Source: Microtetraspora glauca (GTDB lineage: Bacteria > Actinomycetota > Actinomycetes > Streptomycetales > Streptomycetaceae). From it: DNA of 20,439 nt. Where the stretch lies: contig JOFO01000076.1 of the NCBI GenBank assembly GCA_000721275.1, positions 1-20,439 on the forward strand, written 5' to 3'. Below, piece by piece: positions 13,717 through 20,409 of this stretch. How positions within the stretch are numbered: position 1 is the stretch's first letter; each line of letters opens with the position of its first letter. The position numbers were made by a program, and so were the translations under genes. Below the pieces are notes generated by a model that searched no databases, was not told where the DNA came from, and was given only the letters and a program-made list of their open reading frames with translations.

Positions 13717-14371
13717 GACGGCCCCGCTCCCCGGCGGCGGTCGCGAGGAGCGCGACGGCGACCCAGCCGAAGTCGGCGGCGAGCACGATCCGTTCGGCGA
13801 GCCCGAGGAGGGTGGGGGCGCCGAGCAGGCCGAGGGAGGGGCCGCCGTCCATGACGTCGGCGAGGAGGACGGCGAGGGCGGACGTGCCGAGGAGGGAGAC
13901 GGCGGTGAGGGCGTCGAGCGCGGTCCGCAGCCGGGGCCGGGCCGCGACGAGCCTGCGGCGGAGCAGGAGCGCGGCCGCGGGGAGGGCGGCGAAGGCGAGG
14001 AACGCGGCGTTGCCGTGGACGAGTTCGGAGAGCGAGGGGCGGTGGTGGTGGCCGGGAGGGTCGGCGGGGAAGAGCCCGGCGACCAGGATCCCCGCGGTCC
14101 ACGCCGCTACGGCGATCCGGCCGGCCCCGTGGCCCGTGAGCCGTGCCGCGAGGAGGGCGGAGGCGGCGGCGACCGCAAGGAGGCCGGCGGGGAGGAGCAG
14201 GCCGGCGGTGCCGTGCACGTACCGGCTCAGGGCTTCGCTCAGCAGGGCATGGCCGGGGTTCACCAGCTCCAGCGTCGTCAGGGCCAGGGTGCCGGCGCCG
14301 ATCAGGGCGAGCCCGGCCCGTACCCCCGCGGTCGTCGTCCTCCCGGCCGCTCGCGTCATCGTCGTCGTCAT
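13709..14371 (-). CDS. DUF998 integral membrane protein
   Basis: The 220-residue protein has about six predicted membrane helices (near residues 18-37, 54-77, 84-101, 119-137, 153-172 and 196-213) and a conserved FPADP turn at 101-105 after the third helix, followed by a His-rich loop. This is the DUF998 pattern, a family with no settled biochemical role. GAGGAGGA lies about 6 bases before the ATG, fixing the start; the upstream open frame is not coding. It leads an operon with a sensor kinase (8-base overlap) and a NarL-type regulator, so it may act as an accessory sensor or be the main target of the two-component system. The long inverted repeat in its leader suggests local regulation. Confidence 0.82.
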   Translation of the reverse strand: MTTTMTRAAGRTTTAGVRAGLALIGAGTLALTTLELVNPGHALLSEALSRYVHGTAGLLLPAGLLAVAAASALLAARLTGHGAGRIAVAAWTAGILVAGLFPADPPGHHHRPSLSELVHGNAAFLAFAALPAAALLLRRRLVAARPRLRTALDALTAVSLLGTSALAVLLADVMDGGPSLGLLGAPTLLGLAERIVLAADFGWVAVALLATAAGERGRRA

Positions 14372-14388
14372 GCCGTCCTCCTCGTCGT

Positions 14389-14419
14389 CGTAACTTCCGT
14401 TGGTGTTCAGGAAGTTACG
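14389..14419 (-). promoter_or_regulatory. 10-bp-arm inverted repeat upstream of the DUF998/kinase/regulator operon
   Basis: CGTAACTTCC (14389-14398) and GGAAGTTACG (14410-14419) are exact reverse complements separated by 11 bases, giving a centre-to-centre distance of 21 bases or two helical turns. It lies 18-48 bases upstream of the DUF998 ATG, in AT-richer sequence than its surroundings. It is a good candidate operator, possibly for the NarL-type regulator encoded in the same operon. No convincing -35/-10 pair could be placed. Confidence 0.65.
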
Positions 14420-14486
14420 GAGGGGACGGGGCCGGCCGCGTCCTCCGGGCGCGGTCACCCGGTCCTGCACCGGACGGTGGAAGTGG

Positions 14487-15944
14487 TCAGTCCTGCTGCA
14501 CCGTTCGGTGTACGGAGCGGGGCAGCCACACCGCCATGAGGACGGCGGCGGTGAGCAGGACGCCGGCGGAGACGCGGAAGGCCAGGGCGTAGCCGGGCAC
14601 CAGGTGGGCGCCGTCGGAGGTGGCGGCGTGGCCGGCGGCGGAGGCGGCGACGGTGGTGAGGACGGCGAGGCCGAGGGCGCCGCCCATGGTGCGGGAGGTG
14701 TTGACGAGCCCGGAGACGAGGCCGGCGTCGCCGGGGGCGGCACCGGAGGTGGCGAGGGTGGCGAGGGGGGTGGTGGCGAGGCCGATGCCGCCCATCATGA
14801 GGAGGCCGGGGCCGAGGATGGTGGTGAGGAAGGTGCCGTCGGCGGTCAGGGCGGACTGCCAGGCGAAGCCGGCGGCGGCGGTGAGGAGGCCGAGGACGGC
14901 GAGGTTCCGGGCGCCGGTGACGCCCATGAGGCGGGGTGCGGCCTTGGAGCCGACGAGGACGGCGAGGGAGCTGGGGACGAGGGCGAGGCCGGCCTGGAGG
15001 GGCGGGTAGCCGAGGACGTTCTGGGCATACACCGTCATGAAGAACCACATGGCGAAGGAGCTCGCCCCGGCGAGCATGATGCCGGTGTTGGCGGCGGACA
15101 CGGCGCGGTTGCGGAAGATGCCGAGCGGGACGAGGGGTTCGCGGGTGCGGCGTTCGACGGCGGTGAAGACGGCGAGGAGGGCGAGGCCGCCGAGGAGCGG
15201 GAGGAGGGTGGCGGCGGAGGTCCAGCCGGACAGCTCGGTCTGCACGATGCCGTAGGCGAGGGTGGCGAGTCCGGCGGTGACGAGGACGGCGCCGGGCAGG
15301 TCGAGGCGGCGGCCGGTGGTGGTGCGGCCCTCGCGGAGCCCGAGCACGGCGGCGGCGAGGAGGAGCACGCCGAGGGGGGCGTTGACGAGGAGGACCCAGC
15401 GCCAGTTCAGCAGGTCGACGAGGAGGCCGCCGACGAACCCGCCCGCGGCGCCGCCGGCCGCGCCGACGGCGGTCCAGGTGCCGATGGCCCGGGTGCGGGC
15501 GGCTCCGGCGGGGACGGCGGCGGTGACGAGGGTGAGGGTCGCCGGGGAGAGCGCGGCGGCGCCGAGTCCCTGGGCGGCGCGGGCGGCGATGAGCCAGCCG
15601 CCCTCGGGGGCGAGGCCGCCGACGACCGACGCGGCGGTGAAGAGCCCGAGACCGGCCAGGAACATGGTCTTGCGCCCGTACAGGTCGGCGGCCCGGCCGC
15701 CGAGGAGCATGAAGCCGGCGAAGGCGATCGAGTAGGCGTTGAGGACCCACTGGAGGCCGAGGGTGCCGAGGCCGAGGTCGGCCTTCATGGAGGGGAGGGC
15801 GACGTTCATGACCGACACGTCGAGGACGACGAGGAACTGCCCGGCGCAGGCGACGAGGACGACGAGCCAGGGGCGGGCGGCGGGTATGGGGGGTCGGGTC
15901 GTGGCGGTTCCGGTGGCGGAGTCGGTCTGCGGCATGCGTGTCAT
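14487..15944 (-). CDS. DHA2-family MFS drug exporter (14 helices)
   Basis: The 485-residue protein is a proton-coupled exporter of the EmrB/QacA (DHA2) group. After a short polar N-terminus come the DHA2 motif LDVSVMNVALPSM at 41-53, LQWVLNAY at 64-71 and the MFS motif A GGRAADLYGRKTMF at 82-95, with about 14 hydrophobic segments through to residue 475. Such proteins expel toxic hydrophobic compounds or endogenous secondary metabolites; the substrate cannot be told. The ATG at 15944 is chosen for family length; a second ATG at 15935 is equally possible, and only a distant GGAG (about 15 bases) precedes it, so the mRNA may have a very short leader. It stands alone between the thiolase gene and the DUF998 operon, on the same strand as both. 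Confidence 0.92.
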   Translation of the reverse strand: MTRMPQTDSATGTATTRPPIPAARPWLVVLVACAGQFLVVLDVSVMNVALPSMKADLGLGTLGLQWVLNAYSIAFAGFMLLGGRAADLYGRKTMFLAGLGLFTAASVVGGLAPEGGWLIAARAAQGLGAAALSPATLTLVTAAVPAGAARTRAIGTWTAVGAAGGAAGGFVGGLLVDLLNWRWVLLVNAPLGVLLLAAAVLGLREGRTTTGRRLDLPGAVLVTAGLATLAYGIVQTELSGWTSAATLLPLLGGLALLAVFTAVERRTREPLVPLGIFRNRAVSAANTGIMLAGASSFAMWFFMTVYAQNVLGYPPLQAGLALVPSSLAVLVGSKAAPRLMGVTGARNLAVLGLLTAAAGFAWQSALTADGTFLTTILGPGLLMMGGIGLATTPLATLATSGAAPGDAGLVSGLVNTSRTMGGALGLAVLTTVAASAAGHAATSDGAHLVPGYALAFRVSAGVLLTAAVLMAVWLPRSVHRTVQQD

Positions 15945-15988
15945 GGTCGCAGACCGGCTCCGCCCCGTACATCGGGCGGAGGGTCCGT

Positions 15989-16002
15989 CCCCGCGCACGG
16001 GG
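15989..16002 (-). terminator. Weak GC hairpin after the thiolase gene
   Basis: CCCCG and CGGGG pair around the loop CGCA, directly downstream of the thiolase TAG (16007-16005). It may end or attenuate the acyl-CoA dehydrogenase/thiolase transcript before the MFS gene. The stem is only 5 bp, so this is tentative. Confidence 0.35.
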
Positions 16003-16004
16003 TC

Positions 16005-17207
16005 CTAGGGCTTGCGGAGGAGGGTGACGACGGCCGCGCCGCCGAGGCCGATGTTGTGGGCGAGGCCGACGCGGGCGCCGGGGACCTGACGGTCGGCGGC
16101 CTCGCCGCGGAGCTGCCGGACGAGTTCGGTGGCCTGGGCGAGGCCGGTGGCGCCGAGGGGGTGGCCCTTGGAGATGAGGCCGCCGGAGGGGTTGACGACC
16201 CAGCGTCCGCCGTAGGTGGTGGCGCCGGACTCGACGAGTGCGCCGGAGGCGCCTTCCCCGCACATGCCGAGGGCTTCGTAGGTGAGGAGTTCGTTGACGG
16301 AGAAGCAGTCGTGGAGTTCGACGACGTCGACGTCCTCGATGCCGAGTCCGGAGGCTTCGTACGCCTGCCGGGCGGCCTCGCGCGACAGGGGGCGGCCGAC
16401 GGCGTCGATGCAGGAGCCGGAGGCGAAGGAGTCCGGGGTGTCGGTGGTCATGGCCTGGCCGGCGATCTCGACGGCCCGTTCCGCCAGGCCGTGGGCGGCG
16501 GCGAAGCGGGCGGAGACGACGAGGGCGGCGGCGGCGCCGTCGGAGGTGGGCGAGCACTGGAGCTTCGTGAGGGGGTGGTGGACGGTCTTCGCGGCGAGGA
16601 TCTCGTCGACGGTGTACACGTCCTGGAACTGGGCGTCCGGGTTGCGGGAGGAGTGGAGGTGGTTCTTGGCGGCGACGGCGGCGAGCTGGGCCTCGGTGGT
16701 GCCGTACCGCTCCATGTGCTCGCGGGCGGCGTTCCCGAAGATCTGCGCGGTGGGCGGGGAGGCGGCGAAGCCGTGGGCGGCGGCCATGATGCCGTAGTGC
16801 CGGGCGACGGGCGAGGTCGCGAAGTCCCCCGCGCCGGAACCGCCGCCCAGGGAGCCCTTGTTCATCTTCTCGAAGCCGAGGGCGAGGACGCAGTCGGCGA
16901 TGCCGCCCTCGACGAGCTGGCGGGCGGTCATGAGGGCGGTGGCGCCGGTGGCGCAGTTGTTGTTGAGGTTGTAGACGGGCAGGCCGGTGAGGCCGAGTTC
17001 GTAGACGGCCCGCTGGCCGGCGGTGGACGCCTGGAAGCAGTAGCCGACGACGACCTGGTCGACCTTCCCGTACGGGACGCCGGCGTCGGCGAGGGCGGCG
17101 GTGCCGGCCTCGCGGGCCATGTCCCAGTACTGCCAGTCGCGGGTCTCGGGCTTCTCGAACCGCGTCATGCCGACCCCGGCGATGTACGACGTCGCAGTGT
17201 GCTGCAT
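16005..17207 (-). CDS. SCPx/SCP2-type thiolase (3-ketoacyl-CoA thiolase, lipid-transfer protein family)
   Basis: The 400-residue protein closely follows the thiolase half of vertebrate sterol carrier protein X along its whole length. It has nucleophile Cys85 in NNNCATG, LGFEKMNKGSLG at 110-121, SPTSDGAAAA at 219-228, the HDCF motif (His299, Cys301) and SGGLISKGHPLGATG at 341-355 with His349. It ends RQVPGARVGLAHNIGLGGAAVVTL. SCPx cleaves 3-ketoacyl-CoA of branched chains and bile-acid intermediates. The C-terminal SCP2 lipid-binding domain of the eukaryotic protein is absent, as in mycobacterial Ltp-type proteins. GAGAGGG precedes the ATG, and only 11 bases separate it from the acyl-CoA dehydrogenase stop, so the two form an operon. 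It should carry out the thiolytic step of the pathway encoded by the two arms. Confidence 0.93.
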   Translation of the reverse strand: MQHTATSYIAGVGMTRFEKPETRDWQYWDMAREAGTAALADAGVPYGKVDQVVVGYCFQASTAGQRAVYELGLTGLPVYNLNNNCATGATALMTARQLVEGGIADCVLALGFEKMNKGSLGGGSGAGDFATSPVARHYGIMAAAHGFAASPPTAQIFGNAAREHMERYGTTEAQLAAVAAKNHLHSSRNPDAQFQDVYTVDEILAAKTVHHPLTKLQCSPTSDGAAAALVVSARFAAAHGLAERAVEIAGQAMTTDTPDSFASGSCIDAVGRPLSREAARQAYEASGLGIEDVDVVELHDCFSVNELLTYEALGMCGEGASGALVESGATTYGGRWVVNPSGGLISKGHPLGATGLAQATELVRQLRGEAADRQVPGARVGLAHNIGLGGAAVVTLLRKP

Positions 17208-17218
17208 GGCGTGCCCTC

Positions 17219-19387
17219 TCAGTCCCTGGGGAGGCCGAGCAGCCGCTCGGCGACGACGTTGAGCTGGACCTGGGTGGTGCCCCCGGCGATGGTGAGGCAG
17301 CGGGACATGAGGTACCCGTGGACGGCCGCCGCGCCGGGGCCCTCGCGCACGGCGCCGTCGGGGCCGAGGAGTTCGAGGGCGAGTTCGGCGGTCTTCTGCT
17401 GGTGGAGGGTCTGGACGAGTTTGCGGACGCTGGCGCCGGCGCCGGGTTCGAGTCCGGAGACCTGGCGGAGGGTGGTGCGCATGCCGATGCAGGCGAGGGC
17501 GTGGGCCTCGGCGAGGAGGGCGCCGGTGCGGGCGCGTACGGAGCCGTCGGCGTCGGCGGCGGCCTTGATGAGCGCTTCGAGGCCGGTGTCGAAGACGACC
17601 TGGTCGGCCATGTGGACGCGTTCGTTGCCGAGGGTGGTGCGGGCGACCCGCCAGCCGTCGTCCACGTCGCCGACGACGGCGTCGGCGGGGAGGAGGGCGC
17701 CGTCGAACCAGACCTCGTTGAAGAGGGAGTCGCCGGTGATCTCCTTGAGCGGCCGGATGTCGATGCCGGGCGTGTTCCGCATGTCGACGAGGAAGTACGT
17801 GAGCCCCCGGTGCTTGGGGGCGGCGGGATCGGTGCGGGCGAGCAGGATGCCGAAGTCGGCCGTGCGGGCGGCGCTCGTCCACACCTTCTGGCCGGTGATC
17901 CGCCAGCGGCCGTCCCCGGTGCGTTCGGCGCGGGTGCGCAGGGAGGCGAGGTCGGAGCCGGCGCCGGGTTCGGAGAAGAGCTGGCACCAGCGCTGTTCGC
18001 CGCGGAGGGTGGGGCCGAGGTGGCGTTCCTGCTGGGCGGGGCTGCCGTGGGCGAGGAGGGAGGGGACGACCCAGGTGGCGATGCCGAGTCCGGGGAGGGT
18101 GATGCCGGCCTCGTCGAGCGCCCGCTGGACGGCGAGCTGCTGGAGGGGGCCGGCGCCGAGGCCGTACGGCTCCGGGAGGTGCGGGGCGGCGTAGCCGGTG
18201 GGGGCGAGGGCGCGGCGGGCGGCGGCGGGGTCGAGTCCGGCGGCGGGGGCGAGGGCGGCGCGGGCGGCGGCGCGGTACGGCTCGGCGGCGGGCGGCAGGT
18301 CGAGGCGGAGGGTGCGGCGCAGGCCGGTGGCGGCGTGCCGGAGCGCGTCGAGGCGGAACCGGTCGCCGGTGCCGAGGAGCTGGCGGGCGACGAGGGCGCG
18401 GCGGAGCAGGACGTGGGCGTCGTGTTCCCAGGTGAAGCCGATGCCGCCGAGGATCTGGACGCAGTCCTTGGCGCAGCTGTGGGCGGCGTCGAGGGCGGTC
18501 GCGGCGGCGAGGGCGGCGACGAGCGGCCGGGCGGGGTCGTCGGTGGCGCGGGCGGCGTCCCAGGTGAGGGCGCGGGCCTGTTCGAGCCGGAGCAGCATGT
18601 CGGCGCAGAGGTGTTTGACGCCCTGGAACCGTCCGATGGGGCGGCCGAACTGCTCGCGGGTGCGGGCGTGTGCGGCGGCGGTCTCGACGGCGCGGGCGGC
18701 GGTGCCGCAGGCGTCGGCGGCGAAGAGCACGGCGGCGAGGTCGTGGACGAGCCCGGTGTCGAGGGCGAGCACGCGGGCGTCGGGGACGGGGAGGGCGGCG
18801 GCGGTGACCTCGCCGGTGGGCCGGGTGGGGTCGGCGGAGGCGTGCGCCCGGACGGTGAGGCCGGGGGCGGGGGCGTCGACGGCGAGCCAGAGGGGGCCGT
18901 CGGCGGTGGCGGCCGGGAGGAGGAGCAGGTCGGCGTGGGGGGCGCCGAGGACGGGCGGGGCGGTGCCGTGGAGGACGTACCCGGTGCCGGTGCGGACGGC
19001 GGTGAGGGTGCCGGTGCCGCCGAGGGCGACGGCGCCGGTGCGGCGGCCTTCGGCGAGGTCGGCGAGGAGCGCGGACGCCCCTGCCCGGTGGAGGAGTTCG
19101 GCGGCGAGGACGGTCGGCAGGTAGGGGCCGGGGAGGAGGGCGCGGGCGGTCTCCTCGACGACGACGGCGAGGTCGTCGAGGCCGCCGCCCCCGCCGCCGT
19201 GCTCCTCGGGTACGTGGAGCCCGAGGAGGCCCTGCGCGGCGGCGGCGTCCCAGTACGCGGGCCGGCCGGGCGGTGGCTCGGGCGCGTCGAGCCACCGGCG
19301 GAGTTCACCGGGGGGTGCGGCGCGGGTGAGCCAGGCGCGGACGGACCGGGCGAGGTCCCGCTGTTCGTGCGTGACGGCGATACCCAT
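17219..19387 (-). CDS. Fused double-domain acyl-CoA dehydrogenase, FadE34-like
   Basis: The 722-residue protein contains two acyl-CoA dehydrogenase units in one chain, about 1-355 and 375-722. Normal family members are near 380 residues. The first unit has REQFGRPIGRFQGVKHLCADML at 244-265 and QILGGIGFTWEHD at 311-323. The second has the flavin/substrate motif CQLFSEPGAGSDL at 468-480, ITGQKVWTSAA at 497-507 and IAGGTTQVQLNVVAERLLGLPRD at the end. In the second unit AGGT replaces the YEGT that carries the base in classical enzymes. This layout matches mycobacterial FadE34 (Rv3573c, 711 residues), which dehydrogenates sterol side-chain CoA esters. A KstR-type site overlaps a possible -10 element, and no ribosome site precedes the ATG, suggesting a nearly leaderless mRNA. 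It is co-transcribed with the thiolase gene. Confidence 0.9.
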   Translation of the reverse strand: MGIAVTHEQRDLARSVRAWLTRAAPPGELRRWLDAPEPPPGRPAYWDAAAAQGLLGLHVPEEHGGGGGGLDDLAVVVEETARALLPGPYLPTVLAAELLHRAGASALLADLAEGRRTGAVALGGTGTLTAVRTGTGYVLHGTAPPVLGAPHADLLLLPAATADGPLWLAVDAPAPGLTVRAHASADPTRPTGEVTAAALPVPDARVLALDTGLVHDLAAVLFAADACGTAARAVETAAAHARTREQFGRPIGRFQGVKHLCADMLLRLEQARALTWDAARATDDPARPLVAALAAATALDAAHSCAKDCVQILGGIGFTWEHDAHVLLRRALVARQLLGTGDRFRLDALRHAATGLRRTLRLDLPPAAEPYRAAARAALAPAAGLDPAAARRALAPTGYAAPHLPEPYGLGAGPLQQLAVQRALDEAGITLPGLGIATWVVPSLLAHGSPAQQERHLGPTLRGEQRWCQLFSEPGAGSDLASLRTRAERTGDGRWRITGQKVWTSAARTADFGILLARTDPAAPKHRGLTYFLVDMRNTPGIDIRPLKEITGDSLFNEVWFDGALLPADAVVGDVDDGWRVARTTLGNERVHMADQVVFDTGLEALIKAAADADGSVRARTGALLAEAHALACIGMRTTLRQVSGLEPGAGASVRKLVQTLHQQKTAELALELLGPDGAVREGPGAAAVHGYLMSRCLTIAGGTTQVQLNVVAERLLGLPRD

Positions 19388-19396
19388 GGCGCGCAG

Positions 19397-19412
19397 ATTA
19401 GAACACGTTCCA
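19397..19412 (-). promoter_or_regulatory. KstR-type operator and -10 element before the acyl-CoA dehydrogenase gene
   Basis: TAGAACACGTTCCA (19399-19412) matches all fixed positions of TNNAACNNGTTNNA. On the minus strand TCTAAT (19402-19397) resembles a -10 element and overlaps the operator; it lies 10 bases upstream of the ATG, so the transcript should begin within about 3-5 bases of the start codon. Repressor binding here would block polymerase directly. No good -35 is visible. Confidence 0.75.
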
Positions 19413-19431
19413 TTCTGACGGAAGGTCAGAT
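19413..19431. promoter_or_regulatory. Second copy of the TTCTGACG palindrome
   Basis: TTCTGACGGAAGGTCAGAT directly adjoins the KstR-type site. The arms TCTGACG and GGTCAGA pair at 6 of 7 positions around GAA. It is a diverged copy of the perfect palindrome at 11246-11266, which also accompanies a KstR-type site. It is a likely operator for a second, unidentified regulator. Confidence 0.6.
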
Positions 19432-19475
19432 ACGTGGCGGATCACAGCCGTCGGGCTCGCACCCCGCAGGCCCCC

Positions 19476-20216
19476 TCAGTCCCGCTCCTCCGCTCCGGCC
19501 GCGCCCTCCGGCTTCGTCAGCAGGACCTCCCGGGCCTGTTCGGCGGCGCGGACGATGGCCTCGCTGACGAAGTCCATGAAGCGGGCGACGTTCTCCAGGC
19601 GGGCGGCGGCGGGGGTGCCGGAGCCGAGGACGGAGACGCCCCGGCGCGCTATCTCGACCAGCTGCTCGTTCGCCCGGGCGGCGGCGATCATCGACTGGTA
19701 CCAGAGCTCGTCGTCGACGAGGTACCGCTCGCGGCGCCGGTCGTCGCGCTCGCGGCGGATGAGGCTCTGGCCCTCCAGGAAGGCGACGGCCTTGGAGATG
19801 GACCCGGCGCTGACCTGGAGCCGGTCGGCGAGTTCGCCGGCGGTGAGGCTGCCCGCGTCGGTGGCGTACAGCGCGGCGAGGACGCGGGCGGTCATGCGGG
19901 GCAGTCCGCTCTGCATGAAGACGGTGGCGAACTCCTCCTCGTAGTCGCGCACGGCCGTCGCGTCCCGCCCGTCGCCGCGCGACGCGACGGGCCGGGCGCC
20001 GCCCGCGGCGGGCTTGCGCCGGCGGGCGCGGGTCTCGGTGGCGCGGTGGGCGAGGTCGGGGCGGTACGCGGTGGGGCCGCCGTTGCGCATGACCTCGCGG
20101 GTGACGGTGGAGGTGGGCCGGTCGAGCCGCCGGGCGATCTCCGCGTACGCGAGCCCGTCACCGAGTCCCAGCGCGATCTGCTGACGTTCCTGCTGGGTGA
20201 GCCTGCCTCCCGGCAT
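19476..20216 (-). CDS. GbsR/MarR-like transcriptional regulator with an extra N-terminal helix-turn-helix
   Basis: The 246-residue protein has two DNA-binding parts. Residues 5-46 (LTQQERQQIALGLGDGLAYAEIARRLDRPTSTVTREVMRNGG) resemble the helix-turn-helix of IS30-type transposases. After a basic, low-complexity linker (about 50-90) comes a MarR/GbsR winged helix at about 95-170 (LTAGELADRLQVSAGSISKAVAFLEGQSLIRRERDDRRRERY). A helical C-terminus (172-232) is probably for dimerisation. It has no transposase catalytic domain, so it is a regulator and not a mobile-element gene. A purine-rich site (GGAGGGAGAGGG) precedes the ATG. A promoter overlapping a TTGCAA half-site suggests autoregulation. It lies 88 bases upstream of the acyl-CoA dehydrogenase gene on the same strand and is divergent from a gene at the window edge, its likeliest target. 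The ligand is unknown. Confidence 0.9.
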   Translation of the reverse strand: MPGGRLTQQERQQIALGLGDGLAYAEIARRLDRPTSTVTREVMRNGGPTAYRPDLAHRATETRARRRKPAAGGARPVASRGDGRDATAVRDYEEEFATVFMQSGLPRMTARVLAALYATDAGSLTAGELADRLQVSAGSISKAVAFLEGQSLIRRERDDRRRERYLVDDELWYQSMIAAARANEQLVEIARRGVSVLGSGTPAAARLENVARFMDFVSEAIVRAAEQAREVLLTKPEGAAGAEERD

Positions 20217-20251
20217 CGCCCTCTCCCTCCGTACGGGTCCGATACCGGGCC

Positions 20252-20281
20252 AGCATAGCGTTCACCGCGCCACCATTGCAA
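20252..20281 (-). promoter_or_regulatory. Predicted promoter of the GbsR-like gene
   Basis: On the minus strand TTGCAA (20281-20276) and TATGCT (20257-20252) are separated by 18 bases, each matching 4 of 6 consensus positions. The start would be near 20245, giving a leader of about 29 bases that includes the purine-rich ribosome site. The -35 element coincides with the half-site ATTGCAACG. Confidence 0.5.
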
Positions 20282-20328
20282 CGCTCAGGCATATGCCGTT
20301 GCATCACCCCACTGTTCATTGCAATGAA
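20275..20328. promoter_or_regulatory. Cluster of TTGCAA half-sites and palindromes in the divergent region
   Basis: ATTGCAACG (20275-20283) faces CGTTGCAT (20297-20304), an inverted pair matching at 8 bases around the palindrome GGCATATGCC (20288-20297). TTCATTGCAATGAA (20315-20328) is a perfect 14-bp palindrome with the same core. A further TGCAACA lies near 20363. The repeated TTGCAA/TGCAAC core in an AT-richer stretch suggests several binding sites for one regulator, most simply the adjacent GbsR-like protein. Confidence 0.6.
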
Positions 20329-20375
20329 ATAGCGGCAGCTACCTGCAGAGATGCCGATCCAGTGCAACAACACTC

Positions 20376-20404
20376 TTGCCGCACCTTGGAAAGCAACGTA
20401 GCTT
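20376..20404 (+). promoter_or_regulatory. Predicted promoter of a leaderless gene at the right edge
   Basis: TTGCCG (20376-20381) and TAGCTT (20399-20404) are separated by exactly 17 bases. Transcription would begin about 6 bases after the -10 element, at the A of the ATG at 20410. No ribosome site lies within 15 bases of that ATG, consistent with a leaderless mRNA. Confidence 0.5.
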
Positions 20405-20409
20405 TTCTC

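Noticed and set aside
14459..14473. CCGGT/ACCGG hairpin downstream of the MFS gene as a terminator
   Set aside because: The stem is only 5 bp in very GC-rich DNA and competes with other equally weak pairings, so it cannot be told from background.
14400..18194. A 1264-codon open frame on the plus strand, rich in Gly, Glu, Asp and Ala
   Set aside because: It lies antisense to the MFS, thiolase and acyl-CoA dehydrogenase genes. Its composition is what complementing G/C-biased third positions produces; it has no recognisable domain, while the opposite strand has clear families.
14455..19413. A 1652-codon open frame on the minus strand
   Set aside because: It runs in a shifted frame through several real genes and is almost entirely Pro, Arg, Ser and Ala, typical of an out-of-frame shadow in high-GC DNA.
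20079..20204. IS30-like helix-turn-helix as a transposase fragment
   Set aside because: The motif is continuous in frame with a complete MarR/GbsR domain; there is no DDE catalytic domain and no terminal inverted repeats nearby.
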